Assembly: GCA_000721375.1 (NCBI GenBank)
Contig: JOGW01000002.1
Coordinates: 496,001-560,000 of the forward strand
Direction: 5' to 3'
Source: Streptomyces sp. NRRL B-3428
Lineage (GTDB): Bacteria > Actinomycetota > Actinomycetes > Streptomycetales > Streptomycetaceae
DNA: 64,000 nucleotides
A model generated the notes under the pieces. That model had not been told where the DNA came from. It made no database searches and saw only the letters and a list, made by a program, of their open reading frames with translations. Shown in pieces: positions 17,150 through 26,956 of the stretch; position 1 is the stretch's first letter; each line of letters opens with the position of its first letter. The position numbers and the translations under genes were made by a program.

Positions 17150-17245
17150 GTCTGCGGCCTGGTCTTCACCCGGGGCACCCCGCCACGGACGGAGGGTTGC
17201 CGGACAGCGGGCCGGGGCCGTAGTCGCTGTCACTCATGACCTGTG
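17150..17245 (-). ncRNA. SAM-IV riboswitch aptamer
   Basis: Reading the minus strand, GGTCATGAGTGACAGC starts at 17241. It is followed by GCTGTCCGGCAACCCTCC, a G-rich bulge and GGGGTGCCCCGGGTGA, closing with GACC that pairs with the first GGTC. These blocks and their order match what I recall of the SAM-IV consensus of actinobacteria almost base for base. It binds S-adenosylmethionine in the leader of the class V aminotransferase gene. Confidence 0.88.
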
Positions 17246-17273
17246 CAGCATCTTGCCAGAAGATCTTCCACGC

Positions 17274-17308
17274 GCAAGGCGCAGTCCGTATCCCGGACTG
17301 CGCCTTGC
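17274..17308 (-). terminator. trpD terminator, 15-bp stem
   Basis: GCAAGGCGCAGTCCG (17274-17288) pairs exactly with 17294-17308 around 5 bases. It ends the trpD transcript 40 bases after the stop and insulates the SAM-IV-controlled gene that follows on the same strand. Confidence 0.85.
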
Positions 17309-17347
17309 CTCACACGTACAACCGAACCTCAGACATGCACAGCGGCC

Positions 17348-18412
17348 TCAGGCGTTGCTGGCCTTTACCCACCGCTCGAGCGTCCTGTGCGCCGCCCCCG
17401 AGTCGATCGCCTCGGCCGCCCTGTCCATCCCGGCCCGGATCTGCTCGGCGAGCGGGGCGTCCGTCGGCTCCAACGCGACAAGCGCGGCCGCCGAGTTGAG
17501 CAGCACCGCGTCCCGCACGGGCCCGGTCTCCCCCGCGAGCACCTTGCGGGCGACCTCCGCGTTGTACGAGGAGTCGGCGCCGCGCAGCGCCTCCACGGGC
17601 ACCAGCTCCAGACCCACATCGCGCGGATCGAAGCTCTCCTCGCGTACGACTCCGTCGCGCACGATCCACACCTTCGAGGTCGCGGTCGTGGTCAGCTCGT
17701 CGAGCCCGTCGTCACCGCGGAACACCAGCGAGGAGTTCCCGCGTTCGGCGAACACCCCGGCCACGATCGGCGCCATCCGCGGATCGGCCACTCCGACGGC
17801 CTGGGACCTCACACGTGCCGGGTTGGTCAGCGGACCAAGCACATTGAAGATCGTCCGGATACCCAGCTGACCGCGCGCGGCGCCCGCGTGACGCAGCGCC
17901 GGATGGAACTTCACCGCGAAGCAGAAGGTGATCCCGGCTTCCTCGACCACCTCGGCCACACGCTGCGGCGTCAGCTCCAGATTGACCCCGAGCTTCTCCA
18001 GGACGTCCGAGGATCCCGACGCGGACGAGGCGGCCCGGTTGCCGTGCTTGACGACCTTGGCACCCGTACCGGCCACCACGATCGACGACATGGTCGAGAT
18101 GTTGACCGTCTTCGCGCCGTCCCCGCCCGTGCCCACGATGTCCACGGTCGCCCCGGACACGTCGATGACGTTGGCGTGCTCGTACATCGCCCGTACGAGA
18201 CCGGTGATCTCGTCCACCGTCTCGCCCTTGGCGCGCAGCGCCACCACGAACCCGGCGATCTGTGCGTCGGTGGCCTCGCCCCGCATGATCCGGTCCATCG
18301 CCCAGAAGGTGTCGTCCGCAGTCTGGTCGCGTCCGTCGAGGAGGGCGTTCAGTACGGCGGGCCAGGATCGGACCGCCGTGGTGTCGCCTCCAGCGGGGGT
18401 CGCAGCGCTCAT
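17348..18412 (-). CDS. trpD: Anthranilate phosphoribosyltransferase
   Basis: Second step of tryptophan synthesis: transfers phosphoribose from PRPP to anthranilate in the cytoplasm. 354 residues, normal for the family. The PRPP/metal motif [14 protein letters not shown] is near residue 92, followed by [15 protein letters not shown], the anthranilate-binding arginine region and [11 protein letters not shown]. The GDDGLDE acidic motif near residue 240 binds the second magnesium. Start is ATG at 18412. It stands alone away from other trp genes and downstream of the qcr operon, as in many actinobacteria, with terminators on both sides, so it is a single-gene unit. Confidence 0.96.
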   Translation of the reverse strand: MSAATPAGGDTTAVRSWPAVLNALLDGRDQTADDTFWAMDRIMRGEATDAQIAGFVVALRAKGETVDEITGLVRAMYEHANVIDVSGATVDIVGTGGDGAKTVNISTMSSIVVAGTGAKVVKHGNRAASSASGSSDVLEKLGVNLELTPQRVAEVVEEAGITFCFAVKFHPALRHAGAARGQLGIRTIFNVLGPLTNPARVRSQAVGVADPRMAPIVAGVFAERGNSSLVFRGDDGLDELTTTATSKVWIVRDGVVREESFDPRDVGLELVPVEALRGADSSYNAEVARKVLAGETGPVRDAVLLNSAAALVALEPTDAPLAEQIRAGMDRAAEAIDSGAAHRTLERWVKASNA

Positions 18413-18469
18413 GGTCGCTCCTGGTGTCGTACGAAATGGGGACGGGCTCAGCCTAGCCAAGCCCTCTAT

Positions 18470-18513
18470 ACGGCAAGGAGCCCCGTCCAACGAATGGACG
18501 GGGCTCCTGCCGT
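18470..18513 (-). terminator. Terminator of the qcr/ctaE operon
   Basis: AGGAGCCCCGTCCA (18476-18489) pairs with TGGACGGGGCTCCT (18495-18508), and the outer ACGGC/GCCGT extends the stem past a one-base bulge. It follows the qcrB stop (18532) by 19 bases. Confidence 0.87.
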
Positions 18514-18531
18514 GGCGTTCAGCTAAGGAGA

Positions 18532-20166
18532 TCAGTGGTGGCCGTGGCCGCTGGTGATCTCCTTGTACTCCTCGACAGTCGGCTTGGGGATCTGGCTCTC
18601 CTCGCCGTACATGCCCTGCGAGAGCTTGGCCTTGAGCTTCGTCGCACCGCCCACCTTGCGCTCGACACCGTTCTCGTCGACCGTCGGGCCGATCTCGAGC
18701 GGCTTGTGCTGCTCGTGCGCCGTGAGGGTGTGCAGCGCCTCCTGGCTGAGCGGCTCGTGCACCTCGATGAACTCACCGTGCGGCAGACGCTTGATGATGC
18801 CGGACTCGCGTCCGTGCAGCACCTTGTCCTTGTCGCGGCGCTGGAGGCCGAGGCAGATCCGCTTGGTGATGATGAAGGCGATGACCGGGCCCACGAAGAA
18901 CGCGATCCGGACGAACCAGGTGATCGAGTTGATCGACAGGTGGAAGTGGGTCGCCCAGAGGTCGTTTCCACCACCGATCAACAGGATGAAGTACCAGGTC
19001 AGCCAGGCCACACCGAAGGCCGTACGGGTCGGGGCGTTGCGCGGGCGGTCCAGGATGTGGTGCTCGCGCTTGTCGCCGGTGACCCAGGACTCGATGAACG
19101 GGTAGACCGCGATCGCCACGAGGACGAGCGGGAAGATGATCAGCGGGATGAACACACCCAGGACGAGCGTGTGACCCCAGGCGTTGATCTCCCAGCCCGG
19201 CATGACTCGGATCAGGCCTTCGGAGAAGCCCATGTACCAGTCGGGCTGCGCACCGGTCGACACCTGGTCGGGACGGTACGGGCCGAGCGCCCAGATCGGG
19301 TTGATCGAGGCGATCGCCGCGATGGCCGCGATCACACCGAAGACCAGGAAGAAGAAGCCGCCGGCCTTCGCCATGTAGACCGGGAGCAGCGGCATGCCGA
19401 CCACGTTCTTGTTGGTCTTGCCGGGGCCCGCGAACTGGGTGTGCTTGTGGTAGAAGACCAGGATCAGGTGCGCCACCACGAGGCCGAGCATGATGCCCGG
19501 CAGCAGCAGGATGTGCACCGAGTAGAACCGGGCCACGAAGTCGCCGCCGGGGAACTCTCCGCCGAACAGGAACATCGACAGATACGTACCGACGATCGGC
19601 ACCGAGAGCACCGCGCCCTGCATGAAGCGGACACCGGTACCCGACAGCAGGTCGTCCGGTAGCGAGTAACCGGTGAACCCGGTGAACATGCCGAGGACGA
19701 GCAGCAGGAAGCCGAACAGCCAGTTGACCTCACGCGGCTTGCGGAACGCGCCGGTGAAGAACACGCGCATCATGTGCACGAGCATGGCCGCGACGAAGAT
19801 CAGCGCCGCCCAGTGGTGGATCTGACGGATCAGCAGACCACCGCGCACATCGAAGGAGATGTGCATGGTCGAGTTGAACGCCTCGGACATCAGCTGACCC
19901 TGGAGCGGGACATAGCTGCCGTGGTACTCCACCTCGTTCATCGACGGGTGGAAGAACAGCGTCAGATACACACCCGTGAGGATGATGATGATGAAGCTGT
20001 AGAGGCAGATCTCGCCGAGCATGAAGGACCAGTGGTCCGGAAAGATCTTCCGCATGTTGGCCTTGGCCAGGGAGTAGATCCCGAGGCGGCCGTCGGCCCA
20101 GTCGGCAACCCGCTCACCGGCGGGTGCTTTGCGCTTATCCGTAGAAGAAGCAGTCGTGGTGCTCAT
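18532..20166 (-). CDS. qcrB: Cytochrome bc1 complex cytochrome b subunit
   Basis: Membrane core of the menaquinol-cytochrome c reductase. 544 residues, longer than mitochondrial cytochrome b because of the soluble C-terminal extension typical of actinobacteria. Heme-ligand histidines lie in [16 protein letters not shown] and in [21 protein letters not shown]. The quinol-site motif is PDWY instead of the usual PEWY, as in other high-GC gram-positives. About eight transmembrane segments precede the charged tail ending GHGHH. The ATG overlaps the qcrA stop (ATGA). Last gene of qcrCAB behind ctaE, followed by a clear terminator. Confidence 0.96.
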   Translation of the reverse strand: MSTTTASSTDKRKAPAGERVADWADGRLGIYSLAKANMRKIFPDHWSFMLGEICLYSFIIIILTGVYLTLFFHPSMNEVEYHGSYVPLQGQLMSEAFNSTMHISFDVRGGLLIRQIHHWAALIFVAAMLVHMMRVFFTGAFRKPREVNWLFGFLLLVLGMFTGFTGYSLPDDLLSGTGVRFMQGAVLSVPIVGTYLSMFLFGGEFPGGDFVARFYSVHILLLPGIMLGLVVAHLILVFYHKHTQFAGPGKTNKNVVGMPLLPVYMAKAGGFFFLVFGVIAAIAAIASINPIWALGPYRPDQVSTGAQPDWYMGFSEGLIRVMPGWEINAWGHTLVLGVFIPLIIFPLVLVAIAVYPFIESWVTGDKREHHILDRPRNAPTRTAFGVAWLTWYFILLIGGGNDLWATHFHLSINSITWFVRIAFFVGPVIAFIITKRICLGLQRRDKDKVLHGRESGIIKRLPHGEFIEVHEPLSQEALHTLTAHEQHKPLEIGPTVDENGVERKVGGATKLKAKLSQGMYGEESQIPKPTVEEYKEITSGHGHH

Positions 20167-21215
20167 CCGCGCTCCCAGAAGGCAGGACCGACGGGCTCCG
20201 CGAAGTCGCCGAGCGCTTCGAGGTAGCCCTCCTCGTTCACGCCGATGCGCAGCTGCGGCAGGGCGTGGCCGGCGGGACCGAAGATGACTCGGGCTCCGTC
20301 GGTGAGGTCGAAGGTGGACTGGTGGCACGGGCAGAGGACGTGGTGCGTCTGCTGCTCGTACAGGGAGATCGGGCAACCCACGTGGGTGCAGATCTTCGAG
20401 TAGGCCACGATGCCCTCGTGGGACCACTCGAGTTCCTGCTTGTCCTTGATGTCGTCCGGCTCGATGCGGACGATCATCAGGGCTGCCTTGGCGATCTCCT
20501 TCTGGAAGTCGTGGTCGTGCTCCTCCAGGCCCTCGGGCTTGGCGAAGGTCAGCGAACCGACGGCCACGTCCGAGGGACGCAGCGGCTCGTTCGTGTTCAT
20601 GTTCACGAGCAGCTTGCCCTTGGCCCACATGGTGTGGCGGAGCTTGTCCTCGGGCAGCGGACCGAGGTCGCGAAGGAGTACGACACCGGACAGCGGCACC
20701 AGGGCCACCGCACCGAACATCGTGTTGCGGATCAGCTTGCGCCGACCCATCGCCGACTCCTTGGCGCCCTGCTTGAAGTCCGCGAGAACCTTCGCCTTGA
20801 CCTCGGGCGGCGCCTCGATGGCGTGCCGCTCGTCGGCGATCTCCTCGTCGGACATCAGGGTGCGGGCCCAGTGGACCGCGCCCGCACCGATGCAGAACAG
20901 CGCGAGACCGAGGGTCAGACCCAGGGCCAGGTTCAGCGCGCTGGTGTGCCCGATCGGCCAGATGTAGACGCTCTTGTCGACCGGGAAGGCCACGAACGAG
21001 GCGATGAAGCCGATCGTGGACAGCATCGAGAGCGTGAACAGGAAGGCGACCGTGCGCTCGGAGCGCTTGGCTGCCCGCTCGTCGATGTCCTGGATGCGGT
21101 GCTCGTGGGGCGGCAGTCCGGGATCGGCGAACGGGTTGTCCCCGTGCTTCTCCAGCTCGCTGCCGTCGGCCTGCGCTACGGGCAGGTTCTCTTCTGGAAT
21201 GTCTTGGCTGCTCAT
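20163..21215 (-). CDS. qcrA: Rieske iron-sulfur subunit of bc1 complex
   Basis: 350 residues: an acidic cytoplasmic N-terminus, three transmembrane segments (about 65-85, 105-125 and 190-210; actinobacterial QcrA has three) and a C-terminal Rieske domain. The [2Fe-2S] ligands are in CTHVGCP and CPCHQS near residues 282-302. It passes electrons from menaquinol to the diheme QcrC. The start at 21215 overlaps the qcrC stop and the stop overlaps qcrB, so the three are translationally coupled. Confidence 0.96.
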   Translation of the reverse strand: MSSQDIPEENLPVAQADGSELEKHGDNPFADPGLPPHEHRIQDIDERAAKRSERTVAFLFTLSMLSTIGFIASFVAFPVDKSVYIWPIGHTSALNLALGLTLGLALFCIGAGAVHWARTLMSDEEIADERHAIEAPPEVKAKVLADFKQGAKESAMGRRKLIRNTMFGAVALVPLSGVVLLRDLGPLPEDKLRHTMWAKGKLLVNMNTNEPLRPSDVAVGSLTFAKPEGLEEHDHDFQKEIAKAALMIVRIEPDDIKDKQELEWSHEGIVAYSKICTHVGCPISLYEQQTHHVLCPCHQSTFDLTDGARVIFGPAGHALPQLRIGVNEEGYLEALGDFAEPVGPAFWERG

Positions 21216-22021
21216 GACTTCTTGGCCTTTGCGGTCCGCGCGGCGACCCACACAGCGACGGCGATCAGGGCGCCGAGACCGAAGATCCAGGCGAACAGGC
21301 CCTCACTGACCGGGCCGAGCCCGCCCAGCTTGAGACCGCCGGGGCTCTCGGTCTTCTCACCGTTGACCGCGTCAAGGTAAGCGATGATGTCCTGCTTCTG
21401 CTTCTCCGGCATGGTCGTGTCGGGGAAGGAGGGCATGTTCTGCGGGCCGGTCTGCATGGCCTCGTAGATGTGCTTGGGGCTGACGCCCTCAAGGCTCGGC
21501 GCGAACTTGCCCTTCGTCAGGGCACCGCCCTCACCGGTGAAGTTGTGGCACTGCGCGCAGTTGGTACGGAACAGCTCGCCACCCTTGGCGATGTCCGCAC
21601 CCTCAGGGCTGTACTGCTTGTCGGTCGGCGTGATGGGGCCGGCACCGAGGGAAGCGATGTACGCGGCCAGCTGGTCGATCTGCGCCTGCGTGTAGATGAC
21701 CTTCTTCTTCGGCACCTGGGCGCCGGGCTGCTGGGCCGGCATACGGCCGGTGCCCACCTGGAAGTCCACCGCGGCGGAGCCGACGCCCACGAGCGACGGA
21801 CCGTCAGAGGTGCCCTGACCGCCGGTGCCGTGGCAGCTGGCGCAGCCGACCGAGTAGAGCTTCTTGCCCTCCTCGATCGCGAGGGACTGGGAGGTTTCAT
21901 CGGCCTGCGCCTTGTCCGCCGGCGCGAACGCGGCGTACAGCCCCCCGGTGGCCGCCAGCGCGAGGATAAGGACGACGAGCGCCGCCAGCGGATGGCGTCG
22001 TCGTGCGGAGAGCTTTTTCAC
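21212..22021 (-). CDS. qcrC: Diheme cytochrome c subunit of bc1 complex
   Basis: 269-residue membrane-anchored cytochrome with N- and C-terminal transmembrane segments and two CxxCH heme sites, CASCHGTGGQG (about residue 60) and CAQCHNFTGEGG (about 160). In actinobacteria this protein replaces soluble cytochrome c and hands electrons straight to cytochrome aa3 inside a supercomplex. The start is GTG at 22021 with a weak Shine-Dalgarno. It is 86 bases behind ctaE on the same strand, giving ctaE-qcrC-qcrA-qcrB. Confidence 0.96.
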   Translation of the reverse strand: MKKLSARRRHPLAALVVLILALAATGGLYAAFAPADKAQADETSQSLAIEEGKKLYSVGCASCHGTGGQGTSDGPSLVGVGSAAVDFQVGTGRMPAQQPGAQVPKKKVIYTQAQIDQLAAYIASLGAGPITPTDKQYSPEGADIAKGGELFRTNCAQCHNFTGEGGALTKGKFAPSLEGVSPKHIYEAMQTGPQNMPSFPDTTMPEKQKQDIIAYLDAVNGEKTESPGGLKLGGLGPVSEGLFAWIFGLGALIAVAVWVAARTAKAKKS

Positions 22022-22107
22022 GGATTACCCCGGTGTCAGGATCTTCTGCGTCGATGCTTCGGAATGGTTCGGGCGTCTTCGGCCCGGCTTCGGGTTTCTC
22101 GGCCCGG

Positions 22108-22728
22108 CTACTTGATCATGTAGATCGTGGCGAAGAGGCCGATCCACACGACATCGACGAAGTGCCAGTAGTAGGACACGACGATGGCTGCGGTCGCCTG
22201 TTCGTGAGTGAACCTGCGGGCCGCGTACGTACGGCCGAGGACGAACAGGAAGGCGATGAGGCCTCCTGTCACGTGCAGGCCGTGGAAGCCGGTTGTCAGG
22301 TAGAACACCGAGCCGTACGGGTCGGACGAGAGCGAGAGGCCCTCGTGCTTGACCAGCTCCGTGTACTCGAAGACCTGACCGCCGATGAAGACCGCGCCCA
22401 TCATGAAGGTCACGATGAACCACATCCGGAGCTTCTTCACGTCCCCGCGCTCGGCGGCGAAGACGCCGAGCTGGCAGGTCAGGGAGGAGAGCACCAGGAT
22501 CGTGGTGTTCGTCGCCGAGAAGGGGAAGTTCAGGCTCGAGGCCATTTCCTTCCAGTGCTCGGCACCCGTCACCGAACGCAGGGTGAAGTACATCGCGAAG
22601 AGGGCCGCGAAGAACATCAGCTCGGAACTCAACCAGATGATGGTTCCGACGCTGGTGAGGTTCGGCCGATTGACCGACGGGTGCGCGTGCCCGGTTTCTA
22701 CTGTCGTTGCTGTCGCCACGACCGACAT
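22108..22728 (-). CDS. ctaE: Cytochrome c oxidase subunit III
   Basis: 206-residue subunit of the aa3 oxidase with about five transmembrane segments, the short form lacking the first two helices. Typical motifs are [26 protein letters not shown] and [10 protein letters not shown]. Part of the bc1-aa3 supercomplex and first gene of the ctaE-qcrCAB operon. Start ATG at 22728. It is divergent from a receiver-like gene across 230 bases. Two TTGACG -35-like boxes (22833-22838 and 22845-22850) face that other gene. Confidence 0.95.
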   Translation of the reverse strand: MSVVATATTVETGHAHPSVNRPNLTSVGTIIWLSSELMFFAALFAMYFTLRSVTGAEHWKEMASSLNFPFSATNTTILVLSSLTCQLGVFAAERGDVKKLRMWFIVTFMMGAVFIGGQVFEYTELVKHEGLSLSSDPYGSVFYLTTGFHGLHVTGGLIAFLFVLGRTYAARRFTHEQATAAIVVSYYWHFVDVVWIGLFATIYMIK

Positions 22729-22958
22729 TATGTCGGTCGCTTATCTGGCACTCACTCCGGGGGGTGCCGTTCGGAGTGTTCGCGCCCGATGTCCTGCCCG
22801 TATGGCCCATCGAAGGCCTCTGCGTACCGGTGTTGACGGGGTGTTTGACGGAGTACGATCCGCGCTACGGCTAGGGGAGATCGCGCCCCGCGCCGGTGCA
22901 CGGTGAGACCAAGTGAGACCCCAGCAAACCCTGCAGACAGCGCAGTCACGGAGGAACC

Positions 22959-23360
22959 ATGCAGTCGACCGCCACGGTCCTGGTCTACAGCGACGACGCC
23001 AACACCCGTGAACAGGTGAGGCTGGCGACCGGTCGCAGGCCGGCCGCGGACGTTCCGCAGGTCGAGTTCATCGAGTGCGCCACCCCTGCCGCGGTGCTGA
23101 AGGAGCTCGACCGGGGCGGCATCGACGTCTGCATCCTGGACGGCGAGGCCGTACCGATGGGCGGCATGGGCGTCTGCAAGCAGATCAAGGACGAGATCTT
23201 CCAGGCCCCGCCCGTGCTCCTCCTGATGGGCCGTCCGCAGGACGCCTGGCTGGCCACCTGGAGCCGCGCGGAGGCCGCCGTGACGCTTCCGGTCGAGCCG
23301 GTCGAGTTCGCCGCCGCACTGGCCGCCCTGCTGCGCTCACGCCTGTCGATCGAGGCCTGA
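22959..23360 (+). CDS. Degenerate response-regulator receiver protein
   Basis: 133-residue single domain with a receiver fold. The acidic pair is present (VYSDDAN), and so is the phospho-acceptor position (ILDGEA). The conserved Thr/Ser position reads LLMGRPQ and the expected Lys-Pro is replaced in LPVEPVEF. It is therefore a pseudo-receiver that probably cannot switch by phosphorylation in the normal way and has no output domain. ATG at 22959 is preceded by GGAGG. It sits divergent to the cytochrome oxidase/bc1 operon, so a regulatory or assembly link to respiration is possible. That link is inference. Confidence 0.78.
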   Translation: MQSTATVLVYSDDANTREQVRLATGRRPAADVPQVEFIECATPAAVLKELDRGGIDVCILDGEAVPMGGMGVCKQIKDEIFQAPPVLLLMGRPQDAWLATWSRAEAAVTLPVEPVEFAAALAALLRSRLSIEA

Positions 23361-23379
23361 ACCCTCCGGTCCCACACGA

Positions 23380-23419
23380 CACTTGAGCCCGTACGGATGA
23401 ATCCGTACGGGCTCAAGTG
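23380..23419. terminator. Bidirectional terminator, 19-bp stem
   Basis: Positions 23380-23398 and 23401-23419 are exact reverse complements, between convergent stops at 23360 and 23429. Confidence 0.9.
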
Positions 23420-23428
23420 CGTATTGCG

Positions 23429-24673
23429 TCACACCTCGGGGCGAAGCCTGGCCTCGTCGTGGTGCGTCTGGCCCTCGCGCAGACCGGCGTTGACCACGCT
23501 GCCCTTGCGCCAGTCGTTCCAGTCCATGTTCCAGTCGCCGAGGCCGTTGCCGTAGTCGGGCATGTTCTCGCCGTAGCTGTTGATGGTGCGCACGATGTCG
23601 CCGGGCGTCACGACGCCGAAGAACCAGGCGGCGTTTCCTGTGCTCATTCCCACACATCCGTGGCTGACGTTGGCGTACCCCTGCGAGCCCACCGACCAGG
23701 GTGCAGCGTGCACGTACTCGCCGGTGTCGGTGAGGCGGGTCGCGTACATGACCTGCTTGTCGTAGAACTCGGCGGCGCCGATGGCCCGGCTCGTCATCCG
23801 GACCACCTCCTCCTTGCCGAGGACGACCTTGGTTCCGTTGCGGGTCTCCCAGCCGGGCATTCCGGTGGTCACCGGGATGGAGTTGATCTCCTCGCCGTTG
23901 CGGTAGACCGTCATGTAGTGGGCGCCCGCGTCCACCACGGCCTCCAGCTTGCTGCCGGTGGTGAGCTTCAGCGGCTTGCCCTCGCCGCCCCACAGCTTGT
24001 CGCCGAGCTTCACGCCCTCCAGGTGCGAGCTGACCGAGATCTTGCCGTGCGCCGGCCAGTAGTCCTTCGGCCGGTAGTGCAGCTTGTCGTCCTCGAACCA
24101 GTGCCAGCTGCCCTCGGTCGCCGGCTCCGAACGGACCTCGAGGGAACGCTCGATGATGGCCCGCACCTTCTCGTCCTTGACGGGCTTGCTGAGCTTGGCG
24201 GTGATGGGCATCCCGACGCCGTACTCACCCGCCTCGGGCCCGAACTCGACGTCCAGACGGCCCTTCTTGGCCGCCTCGCGGGTCTCGAAGTTCAGGACCT
24301 TGCGACCGGGCGCGCCGTCCTCGTCCTCGGTGCTGACCTTGACCGTGTAGGCGGCGCCGGCGGCGAGCGGCGACGTGGTGTGCCAGCGGCTGCCGTCGGC
24401 GGAGAGCTCGCCGGCCACGTAACGGCCCATGGAGTCCGTGGCGGTGACGTCGGTGATCCGTCCGTCCTCGCCCTGAGCGGTGACCTCGAGCGGCTTGTCA
24501 GGGTCCGCCTTCTGCGTGCCGGCAGGCCCGTTGAAGGCGATCTGGCCGGCCGCGTCATACGGCTTCGCCGAGAGCGGGTGGCCGTCGGAGCCGCAGCCCG
24601 TGGCACCCGCGGCAAGCGCGGCCACAAGAAGGGTGCAGCTCAATACGGTGCGCATACGCGGTGAGTGGCTCAT
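23429..24673 (-). CDS. L,D-transpeptidase lipoprotein
   Basis: Cell-wall cross-linking enzyme that forms 3-3 bonds between peptidoglycan stems. 414 residues: signal peptide with lipobox ATGC (about residue 27), two immunoglobulin-like domains (about 45-240) as in mycobacterial LdtMt2-type proteins, and a C-terminal YkuD catalytic domain with YVHAAPWSV and the nucleophile motif SHGCVGM. Start ATG at 24673; MRTV six codons later would also give a normal signal peptide. It interrupts the respiratory genes between ctaE and ctaF but is isolated by terminators at both ends. Confidence 0.93.
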   Translation of the reverse strand: MSHSPRMRTVLSCTLLVAALAAGATGCGSDGHPLSAKPYDAAGQIAFNGPAGTQKADPDKPLEVTAQGEDGRITDVTATDSMGRYVAGELSADGSRWHTTSPLAAGAAYTVKVSTEDEDGAPGRKVLNFETREAAKKGRLDVEFGPEAGEYGVGMPITAKLSKPVKDEKVRAIIERSLEVRSEPATEGSWHWFEDDKLHYRPKDYWPAHGKISVSSHLEGVKLGDKLWGGEGKPLKLTTGSKLEAVVDAGAHYMTVYRNGEEINSIPVTTGMPGWETRNGTKVVLGKEEVVRMTSRAIGAAEFYDKQVMYATRLTDTGEYVHAAPWSVGSQGYANVSHGCVGMSTGNAAWFFGVVTPGDIVRTINSYGENMPDYGNGLGDWNMDWNDWRKGSVVNAGLREGQTHHDEARLRPEV

Positions 24674-24748
24674 GCAGCACACGCTATGAAGGAATGTCAC
24701 GTACGGCGCGCGGAGTGCTCCGTACGAGAAGCTCAAACTGCTGCAAAA

Positions 24749-24789
24749 GAGGGGCCCGGACGACTCCTGACGGAGTGTCCGGGCCCCTC
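24749..24789 (-). terminator. Terminator of the ctaCDF operon
   Basis: GAGGGGCCCGGAC (24749-24761) pairs with GTCCGGGCCCCTC (24777-24789). The stem continues inward as ACTCC/GGAGT after a one-base bulge. It lies 26 bases after the ctaF stop. Confidence 0.87.
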
Positions 24790-24815
24790 GCAGAGCTCAG
24801 CGTGCTAGCGCGCCA

Positions 24816-25214
24816 CTACTGGTTCTGGTTCTCACCGCGGTAGTACTCGAAGACCCAGCCCCACAGGCCGACCAGGATGATCGGGGTCGAGAAGTAGAGC
24901 AGCCACCAGCCGAAGACGACGCCCAGGAAGGCGAGCGCGCCACCGATGCCGAGCGCGAGCGGCTGCCAGCTGTGCGGGGAGAAGAACCCCACCTCGCCGG
25001 CCTCGTCCGCTACATCGGCCTCCTTGTTGTCCTGCGCCAAGGAGTCCATACGCCGGGCCGTGAAGGCCAGGTAGTAGCCGATCATGATGCACAGACCGAA
25101 GGCGAGGAACAGCGCCGTGGTGCCGACGGGCTCCTTCGACCAGACGCCGTAGACGATCGCCATGGCGAGCACGAAGACGCTCAGCCAGATGAACATCCGT
25201 CCTTGGACCTTCAC
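24816..25214 (-). CDS. ctaF: Cytochrome c oxidase subunit IV, actinobacterial type
   Basis: 132-residue membrane protein with four hydrophobic segments and a conserved end [11 protein letters not shown], the actinobacterial subunit that completes aa3 oxidase. GTG start at 25214 overlaps the ctaD stop (GTGA). Last gene of ctaCDF, followed by a terminator. Confidence 0.93.
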   Translation of the reverse strand: MKVQGRMFIWLSVFVLAMAIVYGVWSKEPVGTTALFLAFGLCIMIGYYLAFTARRMDSLAQDNKEADVADEAGEVGFFSPHSWQPLALGIGGALAFLGVVFGWWLLYFSTPIILVGLWGWVFEYYRGENQNQ

Positions 25215-26956
25215 TTGCCGGCCTCCTTGCCGCCCGCGAGGGCCTTGTCACCGTGGCCGGAGGCGGCCAGCTGTTCCTGCTCCATGGCGACGATCTCCGG
25301 GTGGTGCAGATCGAACGCCGGGGATTCCGAGCGGATACGCGGCAGCGTGAGGAAGTTGTGCCGCGGCGGCGGGCAGGACGTGGCCCACTCGAGCGAGCGG
25401 CCGTAGCCCCACGGGTCGTCGACCTCGACCTTCTTGCCGTACTTCGCCGTCTTCCAGACGTTGTACATGAAGGGCAGGATCGACATACCGAGCAGGAAGG
25501 ACGCGATCGTCGAGATCGTGTTCAGGGCGGTGAACCCGTCGGCCGCGAGGTAGTCCGCGTAACGACGCGGCATACCCTCGGCGCCCAGCCAGTGCTGCAC
25601 CAGGAACGTGCCGTGGAAGCCCACGAACAGCGTCCAGAAGGTGATCTTGCCGAGGCGCTCGTCGAGCATCTTGCCGGTGAACTTCGGCCACCAGAAGTGG
25701 AAGCCGGCGAACATCGCGAAGACGACGGTGCCGAACACCACGTAGTGGAAGTGCGCGACGACGAAGTACGAGTCCGAGACGTGGAAGTCCATCGGGGGCG
25801 AGGCCAGGATGACACCGGTCAGACCACCGAAGGTGAAGGTGATCAGGAAGCCGATGGTCCAGAGCATCGGGGTCTCGAAGCTCAAGGACCCCTTCCACAT
25901 CGTTCCGATCCAGTTGAAGAACTTCACGCCTGTTGGCACGGCGATGAGGAACGTCATGAAGGAGAAGAACGGCAGTAGCACTCCGCCGGTGACGTACATG
26001 TGGTGCGCCCACACCGTCACGGACAGACCCGCGATCGCGATCGTGGCACCGATCAGACCGATGTAACCGAACATCGGCTTGCGGCTGAAGACCGGGATGA
26101 TCTCGGAAATGATGCCGAAGAACGGTAGCGCGATGATGTACACCTCTGGATGGCCGAAGAACCAGAAGAGGTGTTGCCATAGCAAGGCCCCGCCATTGGC
26201 GGCGTCGAATACATGGGCACCGAACTTGCGGTCCGCCTCAAGGGCGAACAGCGCGGCCGCGAGCACCGGGAAGGCGAGCAGGACCAGAACACCGGTCAGC
26301 AGCACGTTCCAGGTGAAGATCGGCATCCGGAACATCGTCATGCCGGGCGCGCGCATGCAGATGATGGTCGTGATGAAGTTGACCGAGCCGAGGATCGTGC
26401 CGAAGCCGGAGAAGGCCAGACCCATGATCCACATGTCGGCGCCGATGCCCGGCGAGCGGACGGCGTCCGACAGCGGGCTGTAGGCGAACCAGCCGAAGTC
26501 GGCCGCACCCTGCGGGGTGAGGAAGCCGCCGACGGCAATCAGCGAGCCGAACAGGTAGAGCCAGTAGGCGAACATGTTCAGCCGCGGGAACGCCACGTCG
26601 GGCGCGCCGATCTGCAGCGGCATGATCCAGTTCGCGAATCCGGCGAACAGCGGCGTCGCGAACATCAGCAGCATGATCGTGCCGTGCATCGTGAACGCCT
26701 GGTTGAACTGCTCGTTCGACATGATCTGCGTGCCGGGACGGGCCAGTTCGGCGCGCATGAAGAGCGCCATCAGACCGCCGATGCAGAAGAACGCGAACGA
26801 CGTGACCAGGTACAGCGTGCCGATCGTCTTGTGGTCGGTGGTGGTCAGCCACTTCACCACGACGTTGCCGGGCTGCCTGCGCCGAACCGGGATCTCGTTC
26901 TCGTACGAGTCGTCGGCTGTGGCGGCACCCTTTGGTTGCTCGTTGAGGATGCTCAC
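25211..26956 (-). CDS. ctaD: Cytochrome c oxidase subunit I
   Basis: Catalytic subunit of aa3 oxidase, 581 residues with twelve transmembrane segments. Heme a ligand is in [10 protein letters not shown], the CuB/Tyr ligands in [13 protein letters not shown], then [10 protein letters not shown], and the heme a3/a ligands in [11 protein letters not shown]. The K-pathway and D-pathway residues also appear in expected places. GTG start at 26956 overlaps the ctaC stop and the stop overlaps ctaF, so the three subunits are made together. Confidence 0.97.
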   Translation of the reverse strand: MSILNEQPKGAATADDSYENEIPVRRRQPGNVVVKWLTTTDHKTIGTLYLVTSFAFFCIGGLMALFMRAELARPGTQIMSNEQFNQAFTMHGTIMLLMFATPLFAGFANWIMPLQIGAPDVAFPRLNMFAYWLYLFGSLIAVGGFLTPQGAADFGWFAYSPLSDAVRSPGIGADMWIMGLAFSGFGTILGSVNFITTIICMRAPGMTMFRMPIFTWNVLLTGVLVLLAFPVLAAALFALEADRKFGAHVFDAANGGALLWQHLFWFFGHPEVYIIALPFFGIISEIIPVFSRKPMFGYIGLIGATIAIAGLSVTVWAHHMYVTGGVLLPFFSFMTFLIAVPTGVKFFNWIGTMWKGSLSFETPMLWTIGFLITFTFGGLTGVILASPPMDFHVSDSYFVVAHFHYVVFGTVVFAMFAGFHFWWPKFTGKMLDERLGKITFWTLFVGFHGTFLVQHWLGAEGMPRRYADYLAADGFTALNTISTIASFLLGMSILPFMYNVWKTAKYGKKVEVDDPWGYGRSLEWATSCPPPRHNFLTLPRIRSESPAFDLHHPEIVAMEQEQLAASGHGDKALAGGKEAGK

